From JBFLVU01 sp037444825 (GTDB taxonomy: Bacteria > Acidobacteriota > UBA4820 > DSQY01), in assembly GCA_037444825.1 (NCBI GenBank), contig JBBILR010000012.1, forward strand, positions 12,851-76,850: a stretch of DNA of 64,000 nucleotides. The letters are read 5' to 3'. Below the pieces are notes generated by a model. The model did no database searches, was not told the DNA's origin, and saw nothing but the letters and a program-made list of their open reading frames with translations. A program made the position numbers and the translations under genes. This document shows, in pieces, positions 44,063 to 52,007 of this stretch (position 1 is the stretch's first letter; the number at the start of each line of letters is the position of its first letter).

Positions 44063-44471
44063 GGCGAACCTGCCACCTGATTGTAGCACGGCGGCCCCCT
44101 CTCCCACTCCCCCGGACGCCCCGGGCCACGGAGGGCCGTTCCCCCCGCGGCGTCCCCGGGGGGGACGACCCGGCGGGCTGGAAGCCGGGACAACACTCCG
44201 GTCGAATTTCCTCCGGACTCCCAGGATTGGGCCTCGGGTGCGAAAGACCAGGCGGCCCGCAAACCTGCCCGATCCGACCCGGGGCCCAAGGTGAATCAAA
44301 CTGTTGCATTCCGGCGCCTGAAAAAACAAGGGAGTCTTTCCCTGGCCTCCGGCGCCTTTTTGGGCTTTTTCACCCATGGCGGGCGACCCCTCGGGCGCTC
44401 CGGCGCAACGGGGGCGGAAGGGCCTATATTGGGAGCCTGGAGGGTGTTCTTTTTTTCGACAGGGGGAGAAG
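44063..44471. other. Long divergent intergenic region with a terminator-like leader structure
   Basis: About 410 bases between the GGDEF gene and the TmcC-like gene, without a credible gene. On the plus strand, 44311-44361 has GGCGCC repeated (44313-44318, 44351-44356), an AGGGA/TCCCT hairpin between them, and then TTTTT, which looks like an intrinsic terminator or attenuator. TATATT at 44425-44430 is a possible -10 box for the redox operon. No known riboswitch class fitted, including GEMM c-di-GMP types. Confidence 0.45.
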
Positions 44472-45407
44472 ATGACCACGCTCGCTTTTGCGGTGCTCTA
44501 CCTTTCGGCGGCCGTCTTTCTGATCGCCACCGCCGCCCGGGCCGTCCTGTACGCCCGGCAGCCCATCCACCTTCGGTGGGAGCTCTACCCCGTTCCCCAC
44601 GAAGACCCCGAGCGGGTCAAGCACGGGGGCTCCTACTTCGAGGAGGTGGACTGGTGGAAGAAGCCGGCCCGCTTCAACCTTCTCGGGGAGCTGTCGTTCA
44701 TGGTGCCCGAGATGCTCTTCCTCAAGGCGCTCCACGAGCACAACCGGAAGCTCTGGTACCGCTCCTTCCCCTTCCATTTCGGCCTCTATCTGATGATGGG
44801 GACGGTGGGGCTGGTTCTGCTGGCGGCGCTTCTGGCCCTTTTCGCCCCGTCGCTGATGGCCGGGCCTCTGGAGACGGGCCTGCACGCCGTCTACACGGTC
44901 ACCGGCGCCGCGGGGGTGCTCCTGGCCATGGCGGGCGCCCTCCTGCTCCTCCACCGGCGCCTCACCGATCCGGCCTTGAAGGTCTACACCACGCCGGGGG
45001 ACATCTTCAACCTCCTCTTCTTCCTCATCGCCTTCGGCGTGCTGGCCGCCGGCTATCTGCTCAAGGGCCCGGACTTCCCGGGCGTCCGGGGCATCGCCGA
45101 AGGCCTCCTACGGGGGAACCTGAGCCTCTCCGTCCCCCCGCTCTTCGCGACGGGGCTCATCCTGTCGGGCCTCCTGGCCGCCTACATTCCCCTCACCCAC
45201 ATGTCCCACTTCGTGGGCAAGTACTTCACCTACCACAGCGTGAGATGGGAAGACCACCCCAACCGCCCCGGAGGCGACATCGAAAAGAAGCTGGCCGAGT
45301 ACTTGACCTACCGGCCCACCTGGGCCGCCCCTCACGTGACGGCGGACGGAAAGCGGACCTGGGCCGACGTGGCCACCACCAACCCCTGGCAGGGAGAGAA
45401 GAAATGA
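44472..45407 (+). CDS. TmcC/DsrM-like membrane cytochrome b subunit
   Basis: A 311-residue membrane protein of the NarI/HdrE-like fold with about five to six helices. Candidate haem-ligand His occur in FHFGLYLMMG and in THMSHFVGKYFTYHS. The C-terminal 60 residues are cytoplasmic. It is followed by an ATGA-coupled HdrD-like iron-sulfur subunit, the arrangement of TmcBC/DsrMK/HmcEF complexes that exchange electrons between the quinone pool or periplasmic cytochromes and cytoplasmic partners. GGGGGAGAAG precedes the ATG. The tetrahaem cytochrome TmcA and TmcD are not encoded nearby. Confidence 0.8.
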   Translation: MTTLAFAVLYLSAAVFLIATAARAVLYARQPIHLRWELYPVPHEDPERVKHGGSYFEEVDWWKKPARFNLLGELSFMVPEMLFLKALHEHNRKLWYRSFPFHFGLYLMMGTVGLVLLAALLALFAPSLMAGPLETGLHAVYTVTGAAGVLLAMAGALLLLHRRLTDPALKVYTTPGDIFNLLFFLIAFGVLAAGYLLKGPDFPGVRGIAEGLLRGNLSLSVPPLFATGLILSGLLAAYIPLTHMSHFVGKYFTYHSVRWEDHPNRPGGDIEKKLAEYLTYRPTWAAPHVTADGKRTWADVATTNPWQGEKK

Positions 45408-47011
45408 AAGACAAGATCACCCTCTCCGACATGTCCCGGCCCGACCGGAAGCCCCTCACCCACGTGGAGAACGCCGACCTCATGCCGCTGCCGCCGCCCC
45501 TCGATTCTCCGGACAAGGACGTCCCCTGGACCCCCCTTTCCGACAAGGTGCGGCAGGCCGTGGAGTGCGGCCTCGACGACACCTGCGCCCTCAACATCCC
45601 CCAGCCCAAGTCCAAGGAGGAGGAGGACGAGCTGGTCCGGAAGTTCCTCTCGGGCCTGGACAAGCTCTTCACCAAGGAGAACAACTGGACCTTCCTCCAA
45701 CCGTTGGTCCTCACCATGGAGCACTGCGCCAAGTGCCAGACCTGCTCCGAGGCCTGCCACATCTTCGAGGCCAGCGGGGGGAACGAGCTGTACCGGCCCA
45801 CCTTCCGCTCGGAAATCCTCCGCCGGCTCTACTTCAAGTACGTCAAGCACGGCGGCCTCCTCTCCGCCTGGCAGCACGGCGACATCGAGGTGAACTGGCC
45901 CCTGGTGGCCCGCCTGGCCGAACTGTCCTACCGCTGCAACCTCTGCCGCCGCTGCGCCCAGACCTGCCCCATCGGCGCCGACAACGGCCTCGTGGCCCAC
46001 GAGCTGAGAAAGCTCTTCAGCCAGGAGATGGGGATCAACGCCAAGGAGTGCCACGACAACGGGTCGGTCCTCCAGCTCAAAGTGGGGTCTTCCACCGGCA
46101 TGTCCTCCCTGGTGGTGAAAGACAACATCGAGTTCATCGACGAGGACATGACGGAGAAGACGGGCATCAAGGTGGAGACCCCCTGGGACGTGGAGGGGGC
46201 GGAGGTCCTCTTGATCCACAACGCCGGGGAGATCATGGCCTGGCCGGAGAACCCCGGGGCCTTCGCCGTGATCCTCAACGCCGCCGGGATCACCTGGACC
46301 CTCTCCTCGGAGCTGGCCGGGTACGACTCCATCAACTACGGCCTCTGGTACGACGACGCCCAGTTCGCCCGGGTGGCCATCAAGCACGCCGAGGCCGCCA
46401 AGAAGCTCAAGGTCAAGAAGATCGTCCTGGGGGAGTGCGGCCACGCCCACAAGGCCCTCTCCATCATCGCCGACCGGGTCCTCACCGGGGAGCTGAACAT
46501 CCCCCGGGAGTCCTCCATGACGCTCCTTCGGGACATCGTCATGAGCGACCGCATCAAGTTGGACCCCTCCCGCAACGACTTCCCGGTGACCCTTCACGAC
46601 CCGTGCAACCTGGTTCGGCTCATGGGGGTGGTGGAGCCCCAGCGGGAGATCCTGCGGAAGATCTGCCCCCAGTTCCGCGAGATGTGGCCCCACGGCGTGG
46701 ACAACTACTGCTGCGGCGGAGGCTCCGGCTTCGCCATCATGAGCGGGAACAACTTCCAGGACTGGCGCTTCCACGTCTCCGGGCGGAAGAAGCTCCAGCA
46801 GGTCCTCAACGCCTTCGCCGACTGCCTGGACCCCTCCATCCCCAAGTACATCTGCGCCCCCTGCAGCAACTGCAAGGGCCAGTTCCGGGACATGCTGGCG
46901 TACTATGAGATGTGGGAAAAGCACCGCATCCTATACGGCGGGCTGGTGGAACTGATCGTCAACGCCATGGTGGACGTGAAACCCGGCTTCATCGAGTGGG
47001 AGTGGCACTGA
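45404..47011 (+). CDS. TmcB/DsrK-like heterodisulfide-reductase-type iron-sulfur subunit
   Basis: 535 residues. Two ferredoxin-type cluster sites, CAKCQTCSEACHI and CNLCRRCAQTCPIG, are followed by two CCG (HdrB/D) modules with GECGHAHKA, HDPCNLVR, NYCCGGGSGF and CAPCSNCKGQ, which can hold a catalytic or non-cubane [4Fe-4S] cluster. This is the layout of TmcB, HmcF and DsrK. It is a cytoplasmic subunit docking on the membrane cytochrome b encoded just before it (ATGA overlap). The N-terminal 100 residues are family-typical but carry no motif. Confidence 0.88.
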   Translation: MKDKITLSDMSRPDRKPLTHVENADLMPLPPPLDSPDKDVPWTPLSDKVRQAVECGLDDTCALNIPQPKSKEEEDELVRKFLSGLDKLFTKENNWTFLQPLVLTMEHCAKCQTCSEACHIFEASGGNELYRPTFRSEILRRLYFKYVKHGGLLSAWQHGDIEVNWPLVARLAELSYRCNLCRRCAQTCPIGADNGLVAHELRKLFSQEMGINAKECHDNGSVLQLKVGSSTGMSSLVVKDNIEFIDEDMTEKTGIKVETPWDVEGAEVLLIHNAGEIMAWPENPGAFAVILNAAGITWTLSSELAGYDSINYGLWYDDAQFARVAIKHAEAAKKLKVKKIVLGECGHAHKALSIIADRVLTGELNIPRESSMTLLRDIVMSDRIKLDPSRNDFPVTLHDPCNLVRLMGVVEPQREILRKICPQFREMWPHGVDNYCCGGGSGFAIMSGNNFQDWRFHVSGRKKLQQVLNAFADCLDPSIPKYICAPCSNCKGQFRDMLAYYEMWEKHRILYGGLVELIVNAMVDVKPGFIEWEWH

Positions 47012-47042
47012 GGTTCGGCGGATGGCGCGATGAAACGAGCAG

Positions 47043-47085
47043 GAACGGGGCGCGTCGGCGGCCCGGATCCGCCGCGCCCCCGTTC
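47043..47085 (+). repeat. Long GC-rich hairpin after the TmcB-like gene
   Basis: GAACGGGGCGCG and CGCGCCCCCGTTC arms plus an inner GGCGG/CCGCC form a stem of about 17 bp with a seven-base loop. There is no T run, so it may stabilise the 3' end of the redox mRNA rather than terminate. Confidence 0.5.
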
Positions 47086-47107
47086 GCAGGGCTCCAGGGG
47101 GATTCCC

Positions 47108-47482
47108 ATGGGTAAGAGAATCTTGGTGGTGGACGACGAACCGGACGTGGTGACGTAGCTCTCCACCGTCCTCACCGACGCGGGGTACGAGGCCGTCCCC
47201 GCCTACAACGGGGACGAGGCGCTCCGCAAGGTGGCCGAGGGGCGTCCCGACCTCATCACGCTGGACATCACCATGCCGGAGATGACGGGGGTCAAAGCCT
47301 ACCGGAAGCTGAAGGAGGACCCCGACCTGAGGAAGATCCCCGTGGTCATCGTCACGGGGGTGACCCACGACTTCAAGCGCTTCATCTCCACGCGGGACCA
47401 GGTCCCCCCGCCCGAGGGTTACCTGGAAAAGCCGGTGAAGCCCGAGGAACTCCTCGGGGAGGTGCGGCGCCTCCTCGGATGA
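47108..47482 (+). pseudogene. Single-domain response regulator interrupted by an in-frame TAG
   Basis: Reading from ATG 47108 gives MGKRILVVDDEPDVVT, then TAG (47156-47158, codon 17), then in the same frame LSTVLTDAGYEAV and the rest of a normal receiver: LITLDITMPEMTG with the phosphoacceptor Asp, VIVTGV and LEKPVKPEELL, ending at 47482. With the stop read as an amino acid it is a full 124-residue CheY-like protein of the type found in sulfate-reducer gene clusters; most homologues have Tyr/Phe/Leu-type residues there. No start codon lies soon after the TAG. It is either a recent nonsense mutation, a sequencing error, or a read-through gene. It follows the TmcCB genes. Confidence 0.8.
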
Positions 47483-47520
47483 ACCGGGCGCCCCTCCGCC
47501 GCCCCCCGGGAAGGAGAGGA

Positions 47521-47988
47521 TCAAGAGTCTCTTGCTCCGGGCTCTTTTCCGAGTTGCCGGGCGAGCCGTGCGTGCCAGCCGGGGTCTCTCAGGTCCTCGA
47601 GGGTGAAGCCGGCGAAGGCCTCCACGATCCGCTTGTTGATCAGTTCATAGAGAAGCCTGCACTCGCAGCTTTCCACCTGGGAGCAGGTCTCCGGTGCCAC
47701 CAGGCAGTCCAGGATGGCGATGGGGCCGATGGCGGCTTCCACGATCTCCTGCAGGCGGATCTCCCGCGCCGGCCGGCTCAGGCGGTAGCCCCCCTGCTTG
47801 CCGAGGTAGCCCTGGAGGAGGCCGGCATTGCGGAGGGCCAGGGCCAGCTGCTCGAGGTACCCGCGGGAGACCCGGGTTCGCTTGGAGACCCCGGAGAGGC
47901 TGACGGGGCCCTCCTCTCCCCCCTCCTTCGCGATGTCCAGCATCATCCGCAGGGCGTACCGCGCGCGCGTGGATAGCTTCAGTGCCAT
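47521..47988 (-). CDS. Rrf2-family iron-sulfur transcription regulator
   Basis: 155 residues. The N-terminal winged helix (KLSTRARYALRMMLDIA, then SRGYLEQLALALRNAGLL and GKQGGYRL) is diagnostic of Rrf2. Cys95, 102, 108 and 110 lie in the region where IscR and NsrR bind a [2Fe-2S] or [4Fe-4S] cluster, so it probably senses redox state, NO or Fe-S status. It is 15 bases downstream of the multihaem cytochrome gene on the same strand and likely regulates that operon. ATG 47988 with GGAGG upstream. Confidence 0.92.
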   Translation of the reverse strand: MALKLSTRARYALRMMLDIAKEGGEEGPVSLSGVSKRTRVSRGYLEQLALALRNAGLLQGYLGKQGGYRLSRPAREIRLQEIVEAAIGPIAILDCLVAPETCSQVESCECRLLYELINKRIVEAFAGFTLEDLRDPGWHARLARQLGKEPGARDS

Positions 47989-48003
47989 GGCCTCCTCCCG
48001 GGG

Positions 48004-49989
48004 CTAGGGCCCCTTTTCGCCGTCCTTCTCCTTTTGCGTGCCGAGGATCTCGATCTCCCGGCGGAGGTACTCGGCCGTCTCCTTCCGCGCCTCCTCCAGG
48101 TGGCCGGGGTGCTCGTGCTCGTACATCGCCTCCGGCATGCGCCCGGTGAGCCACGAGGGGTTCATGGGGTAGACCTCGGGGTTGAAGACCGTGGAGTAGA
48201 GGTGCCAGACGGCGATGGCCAGCGTCGCCAGCCAGGCTTCGTAGTAGTGGACCACCAGCGCCACGTCCAGGGCCCCCTTGGGGAGGTAGTGGATGAACCA
48301 GTTGTCGAACCAGAGGAGGATGCCGGTGAGGGCCATGACCGCCGTGCCCCACACCAGGGCCCAGTACTCGGCCTTCTCCACGTAGGAAAATCGCTGGATG
48401 CAGGGGGGTTTTTCCTGCTTGCCGAGGTTGTACAGGATCCGCTTCCAGAAGAATTCGAAATCCCTCTTCTTCGGGAGCATGTCCCGGAAGAAGACCCGCC
48501 CGCGGCGGGACGCCACGAGGAAGACCAGGTGCCAGAGGACGGTGAGGAGGAAGAGGACCGCCGCCACCCGGTGGACCGTCCCGCGGAGATGAAAGCCCCC
48601 CTCCCAGCCGAAGAAGAAGCGGGCGATCCAGGCCTCGCTGAACCTCAGCGAGAAGCCGGAGATGACGAGCACGAGGAAGGTGACCATGAGGGCGCCGTGT
48701 TGCCAGACCTCCTCCAGGCGCATCCGGACCACCTGGGGGTGCCTGTGGAGGAGGTTGAGGATCTGCCGGCCCAGGTCCAGAAGCCAGTGGAGGACCATGA
48801 GGCCGATGATCGCCACGATGGCCGCCACGTAGATCTTGGCGACGACGTCGGCGATTGGCGTGCGAAGCCCCCCGCGGATGCCGTGGATGGGGGTTTCGGA
48901 GAGAGCCTTGGAAATGCTGGGATGGCACTCCCCGCAGGTCTTCTGGAGGTTGTTCGGGTTCACGGTGGAGGTGGGGTCGCTGCTGGGTAGGATCCGGTGA
49001 ACCCCGTGGCAGGAGGCACAGTTGGCCACCCGCACGTCGCCGGCTTTGGTTTTCAGGCCGTGGTAGGAGTCGATGAAGGTCACCAGGCGCCCGGTGGGCA
49101 GGCCGTACTTTTCGTTGAGGGTGGCCGACTCGTGGCAGGGGGCGCACGTGGCCTCGGCCATCCGCACCGGCGACACGGGGGACCGGGGGTCCGAGGGCGG
49201 CAGGATCCCGTGCTCGCCGTGGCAGGTGGTGCAGACGGGGACGTCGGTCTCGCCCCGCATGGCCATCTTCCCGTGGATGCCCTCCAGGTAGTCCTGTTCC
49301 ACCCCCTTGTGGCACTTGCCGCAGGTGGCGTGGATGTTGAAGTGGTTGATGGAGCTCCTGGGGTTCCCCGGCGCGAGGATCTCGTGGGTGGACCCGTTGG
49401 TGGAGTGGCAGTCGATGCAGGTGGCCGCCACGTACACGCCCCCCTTGGCCGCCCGGCCGTGAACCGACGCCTCGTACAGCTCCACCGGCTTTTCGATGGG
49501 GATCTCGTACTTCTTGACGAGGTTCACGTTCTCGTGGCACTTCCCGCAGGTGGCCGGAAGGCGGGAGGGATGGGTCCTGGCGTCCCGGTCGGAGGAGGGC
49601 AGAACGTCGTGGCTCCCGTGGCAGGAGGCGCAGGAGGGGATGTCCTCGTACCTCCCCACCGCTTCCCTTCCGTGGCTCTGGTACTGTTGGTCCTGCTCGG
49701 CGTGGCAGCTCCGGCACCCCTGGTCACCCACGCGGAAAAGAGGCGCGGCCGGCGCGTGGGGGAAAGTGGTCTTGTCCTGGTGACAGTCCTGGCAGGCGAG
49801 GTCTTTGTGGATGGATTTCTTCAGGTCCTCGGCGATCTTCGTCTTGTGGGCGCTCTCCTCGTGGCAGTTCACGCAGGACTTGGAGTCGATCCTCTCCACC
49901 TCCTCCGCCCGGGCCGCCCGTCCGGATAGCAGGACAAAACCCAGGATCGCCGCCGCGAGGAGCTTCGCCGTCCGCCGCGCCCTTCTCAT
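48004..49989 (-). CDS. Eleven-haem cytochrome c fused to a membrane cytochrome b (CbcL-like architecture)
   Basis: 661 residues. A signal sequence (LLAAAILGFVLLSGRAARA) is followed by a periplasmic region with eleven CxxCH haem-c sites (CVNCH, CQDCH, CRSCH, CASCH, CGKCH, CIDCH, CGKCH, CTTCH, CAPCH, CASCH, CGECH), about residues 35-375. From about 390 come five membrane helices of a FdnI/HydC-type cytochrome b with His in VLHWLLDLG, WQHGALM, VHRVAAV, WHLVFL and VHYYEAW/VWHLYS. Geobacter CbcL, an inner-membrane quinol oxidoreductase for low-potential metal reduction, has the same c-b fusion with nine haems. ATG 49989 starts just before the signal sequence. It is followed by rrf2. Confidence 0.93.
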   Translation of the reverse strand: MRRARRTAKLLAAAILGFVLLSGRAARAEEVERIDSKSCVNCHEESAHKTKIAEDLKKSIHKDLACQDCHQDKTTFPHAPAAPLFRVGDQGCRSCHAEQDQQYQSHGREAVGRYEDIPSCASCHGSHDVLPSSDRDARTHPSRLPATCGKCHENVNLVKKYEIPIEKPVELYEASVHGRAAKGGVYVAATCIDCHSTNGSTHEILAPGNPRSSINHFNIHATCGKCHKGVEQDYLEGIHGKMAMRGETDVPVCTTCHGEHGILPPSDPRSPVSPVRMAEATCAPCHESATLNEKYGLPTGRLVTFIDSYHGLKTKAGDVRVANCASCHGVHRILPSSDPTSTVNPNNLQKTCGECHPSISKALSETPIHGIRGGLRTPIADVVAKIYVAAIVAIIGLMVLHWLLDLGRQILNLLHRHPQVVRMRLEEVWQHGALMVTFLVLVISGFSLRFSEAWIARFFFGWEGGFHLRGTVHRVAAVLFLLTVLWHLVFLVASRRGRVFFRDMLPKKRDFEFFWKRILYNLGKQEKPPCIQRFSYVEKAEYWALVWGTAVMALTGILLWFDNWFIHYLPKGALDVALVVHYYEAWLATLAIAVWHLYSTVFNPEVYPMNPSWLTGRMPEAMYEHEHPGHLEEARKETAEYLRREIEILGTQKEKDGEKGP

Positions 49990-50056
49990 CGGTCCTGTTC
50001 TCCGTAACTCCACGATCCTTCCGGGCGGCAACGCCGGGACATCGACCTTCGCGTAA

Positions 50057-50085
50057 AGCATAACGGCGACGCTAGGGTTTTTCAG
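50057..50085 (-). promoter_or_regulatory. Predicted promoter for the multihaem cytochrome gene
   Basis: On the minus strand CTGAAA (50085-50080) and TATGCT (50062-50057) are separated by 17 bases, leaving a leader of about 60 bases. Confidence 0.45.
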
Positions 50086-50117
50086 CATGTTTCCGCCTTT
50101 CCCGTCACCGCTGGGGC

Positions 50118-50660
50118 CTATGACCCGTTTCTCGTATCGCCGGTGTCCTGGCCACCCTCCGCGCCTTCTTCCGGCCCCTCCGGGAGGTCGCACGCCGGCA
50201 CGTAGGGTTTGATGTCCAGGAGGGGGGTTCCGTCCACCATGTCCACTCCCCGGACCTTCAGGATCCGGCCGGAGCGCCCGAGGAGGCGCACCAGCGTGAG
50301 CCCCAGCGGATTGGGGCGGCAGGGACAGCGGGTGGCGAAGAGGCCGGTGAGGGGTCCGGTTCCCCGCTTGCGGACGAGGAGGCCGAAGCCCTCCCGGCAG
50401 TGGAGGACGAAGAGGAGCCACAGGTGGCCGCATCCCTCCACCCCTTCGAGGGCCTGCTCGAAGCCGGGGAAGACCTCCACCGTCCCCTCGGCCCGGAGCG
50501 GCTCCCCCGACGAGCCCGGGACCTCCTCCAACCGGGGAAAGGGGGTCCGGATCAGCCCCACGGGGGAGACGCGCCAGAAGCCACCGGCGGAGGCCAGCGC
50601 CTCGTAGCGGAGGACCGCCTCGTCCTTCCGCCTGCCCCCCTGCGTGGACCGCCCCGTCAC
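50118..50660 (-). CDS. trmO: TrmO-type tRNA (t6A37) N6-methyltransferase
   Basis: A 180-residue TsaA/TrmO-fold protein that methylates N6-threonylcarbamoyladenosine at position 37 of some tRNAs with SAM. Signatures: SPVGLIRTPFPRLEEVPG near the N-terminus, VEVFPGFEQALEGVEGCGHLWLL, FATRCPCRPNPLGLTLVRL and DGTPLLDIKPYVP. The GTG start at 50660 follows GGAGAAG. It lies 16 bases after the TroA-like gene and is probably co-transcribed. Family assignment is firm; the exact tRNA substrate is by homology. Confidence 0.9.
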   Translation of the reverse strand: MTGRSTQGGRRKDEAVLRYEALASAGGFWRVSPVGLIRTPFPRLEEVPGSSGEPLRAEGTVEVFPGFEQALEGVEGCGHLWLLFVLHCREGFGLLVRKRGTGPLTGLFATRCPCRPNPLGLTLVRLLGRSGRILKVRGVDMVDGTPLLDIKPYVPACDLPEGPEEGAEGGQDTGDTRNGS

Positions 50661-50676
50661 GCGCGCTTCTCCGCTG

Positions 50677-51585
50677 TCAGCGCCGGGCGGAGGAGAGGGC
50701 CTTCACCAGGCTGTCGAAGAGGTCCGGGTAGGTCCGCCCGCCCGGAAGGGCGTCGAGAGAGGACGGGATTTCCAGCACCCGCGCCGAGGTCCCCTCCCGG
50801 AAGGCCCGCCCGTAATCCGGCGGGGTGTTGGGGTCCACGATCACCACCTCGGCCTTGAGGTCCCTCACGTAGTCCACCAGGGAGGGGGGGGAAGGCAGGA
50901 CCCCGTTGGTGCTCTTGCAGGCGGCGAACTTGGGGCCGCCGATCTGGGAGAAGTTCTGCCAGCCGCACTGTGCGCTGAAGATCCGGAGGTCCTTGAGGGG
51001 AACCAGAGCCTCCTGCCACCGCGCGATGTGGTCCTCCATCTCCTGCGCGAATTTATCGGCCCTCGCAAAGAAGGTCTCCTTCTTCTCCGGCCGCAGGAGG
51101 GCCAGGCCCTCGGCGGCGTTCCGCGCGATGACCGCACCGTTGCGCGGGTCGAGCCAGAAGAAGGGGTCCCCCTGCATGAACGAGACCTCCACGTACCCCT
51201 CGCAGGAGGAGACGGGGACGTTGATGCGGGCGGCGCCGCGGGAGACGTCGATCCAGAGAGGCCGCCGGCCCTCCTCCCCCTTCCGGTCCAATAGCCGGAC
51301 GCTTTCGTGGATGGCCGCCGACTCGTTGAAGAAGCCGGTCCAGACCACGGCGTCCGCCTTGAGGAGGCGCTGGCGGACCGCCGGCTCCACCTGCATGTCC
51401 TTCCGGAGAATGCAGCCCTTGAAGAGGGTGAAGGTCTCCACCTCCTCCCCGCCCACCTGCTTCACGATGGCCTCCACGTCCTTCACCGTCACCGCCACCT
51501 CGAGCCTTCCGGCGGAGCGGGCGGGGAGGGCGGCCCCCGCCGCCAGCGCCGTCATCAGGATCCATCCCAGCGATTTGCCGTTCAT
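50677..51585 (-). CDS. TroA/ZnuA-like periplasmic binding protein lacking canonical metal His
   Basis: 302 residues with a signal sequence (LGWILMTALAAGAALPARS). The TroA-family layout is visible: VTVKDVEAIVKQVGG, VEPAVRQRLLKADAVVWTG, GDPFFWLDPRNG, and VDYVRDLKAEVVIVDPN. In ZnuA/TroA the metal is held by His in DPHxYEP, DPHxWLDP and a later HxAF-type motif; here the matching positions are Met (KDMQVEP), Phe (GDPFFWLDP) and apparently Cys (SAQCGWQNFS). It may bind another metal or a non-metal ligand. No permease or ATPase gene is adjacent. It is followed by trmO. Confidence 0.75.
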   Translation of the reverse strand: MNGKSLGWILMTALAAGAALPARSAGRLEVAVTVKDVEAIVKQVGGEEVETFTLFKGCILRKDMQVEPAVRQRLLKADAVVWTGFFNESAAIHESVRLLDRKGEEGRRPLWIDVSRGAARINVPVSSCEGYVEVSFMQGDPFFWLDPRNGAVIARNAAEGLALLRPEKKETFFARADKFAQEMEDHIARWQEALVPLKDLRIFSAQCGWQNFSQIGGPKFAACKSTNGVLPSPPSLVDYVRDLKAEVVIVDPNTPPDYGRAFREGTSARVLEIPSSLDALPGGRTYPDLFDSLVKALSSARR

Positions 51586-52007
51586 GGTGCCCTCCTGGCC
51601 TTGCGGTCCCGCATTCCCCCGGGGGAAGCCGCCCCCCGGGCTCGCCCCTGAGAAGCAAACCGGATGCCCAGGCTTTCCTTTGATGGATCCATCTGAATTT
51701 TCTAGTCATTGGTGCGAGTGGCCCCCAAGAGGCTGTCGCATTTCACTCCAATCGAGCCCTCCGTTTCTGTTGCAGGATGCGCCGTCCCGTTCTACCTCCC
51801 ACGGTCCCCCGCCGTTCGGCTCGGGGCAAAAACGAAAAACTCTGCCGGAAGGACTTCGCCCAGAATTTCCCGCCCTCTCCGCGATGCGCCCCCGCGGCAA
51901 CAACTCCCGGCCGAGGAATGGGGAGGCGCGTGGCGGGGGACGGCCGAAGCCCATCGGGACGACGCTCCCCCGAAGCCCGGCCGGCCGACCCGTGGAGGTT
52001 TGCTTCT
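51586..52007. other. Intergenic region upstream of the TroA-like gene
   Basis: About 420 bases with no credible gene; open frames here are antisense extensions with no motifs. It contains a comparatively AT-rich promoter-like stretch at 51682-51728. Bases 51815-51850 include TTTTTCGTTTTT on the minus strand, a possible weak end to the Ser/Thr-kinase transcript. Nothing else was recognised. Confidence 0.5.
51682..51728 (-). promoter_or_regulatory. Possible promoter with palindromic operator for the TroA-like gene
   Basis: On the minus strand TTGGGG (51728-51723) and TAGAAA (51704-51699) are 18 bases apart, followed at the expected start by the perfect 12-base palindrome GATGGATCCATC (51693-51682), which could be a repressor site. 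Confidence 0.35.

Noticed and set aside
37764..44309. Open frame of 2181 codons on the minus strand
   Set aside because: It runs in a different frame across the PAS sensor and the GGDEF gene, has low-complexity Gly/Pro/Arg composition and no motifs. It is a product of very high GC content.
44063..44471. c-di-GMP (GEMM) riboswitch upstream of the redox genes
   Set aside because: CGAAAG and GCAAACC strings occur but in the wrong order and spacing, and no second helix of the class could be drawn.
44291..45403. N-terminal extension of the TmcB-like frame back to 44291
   Set aside because: The extension lies in the wrong frame over the TmcC-like gene; the ATGA start at 45404 is supported by gene overlap and family length.
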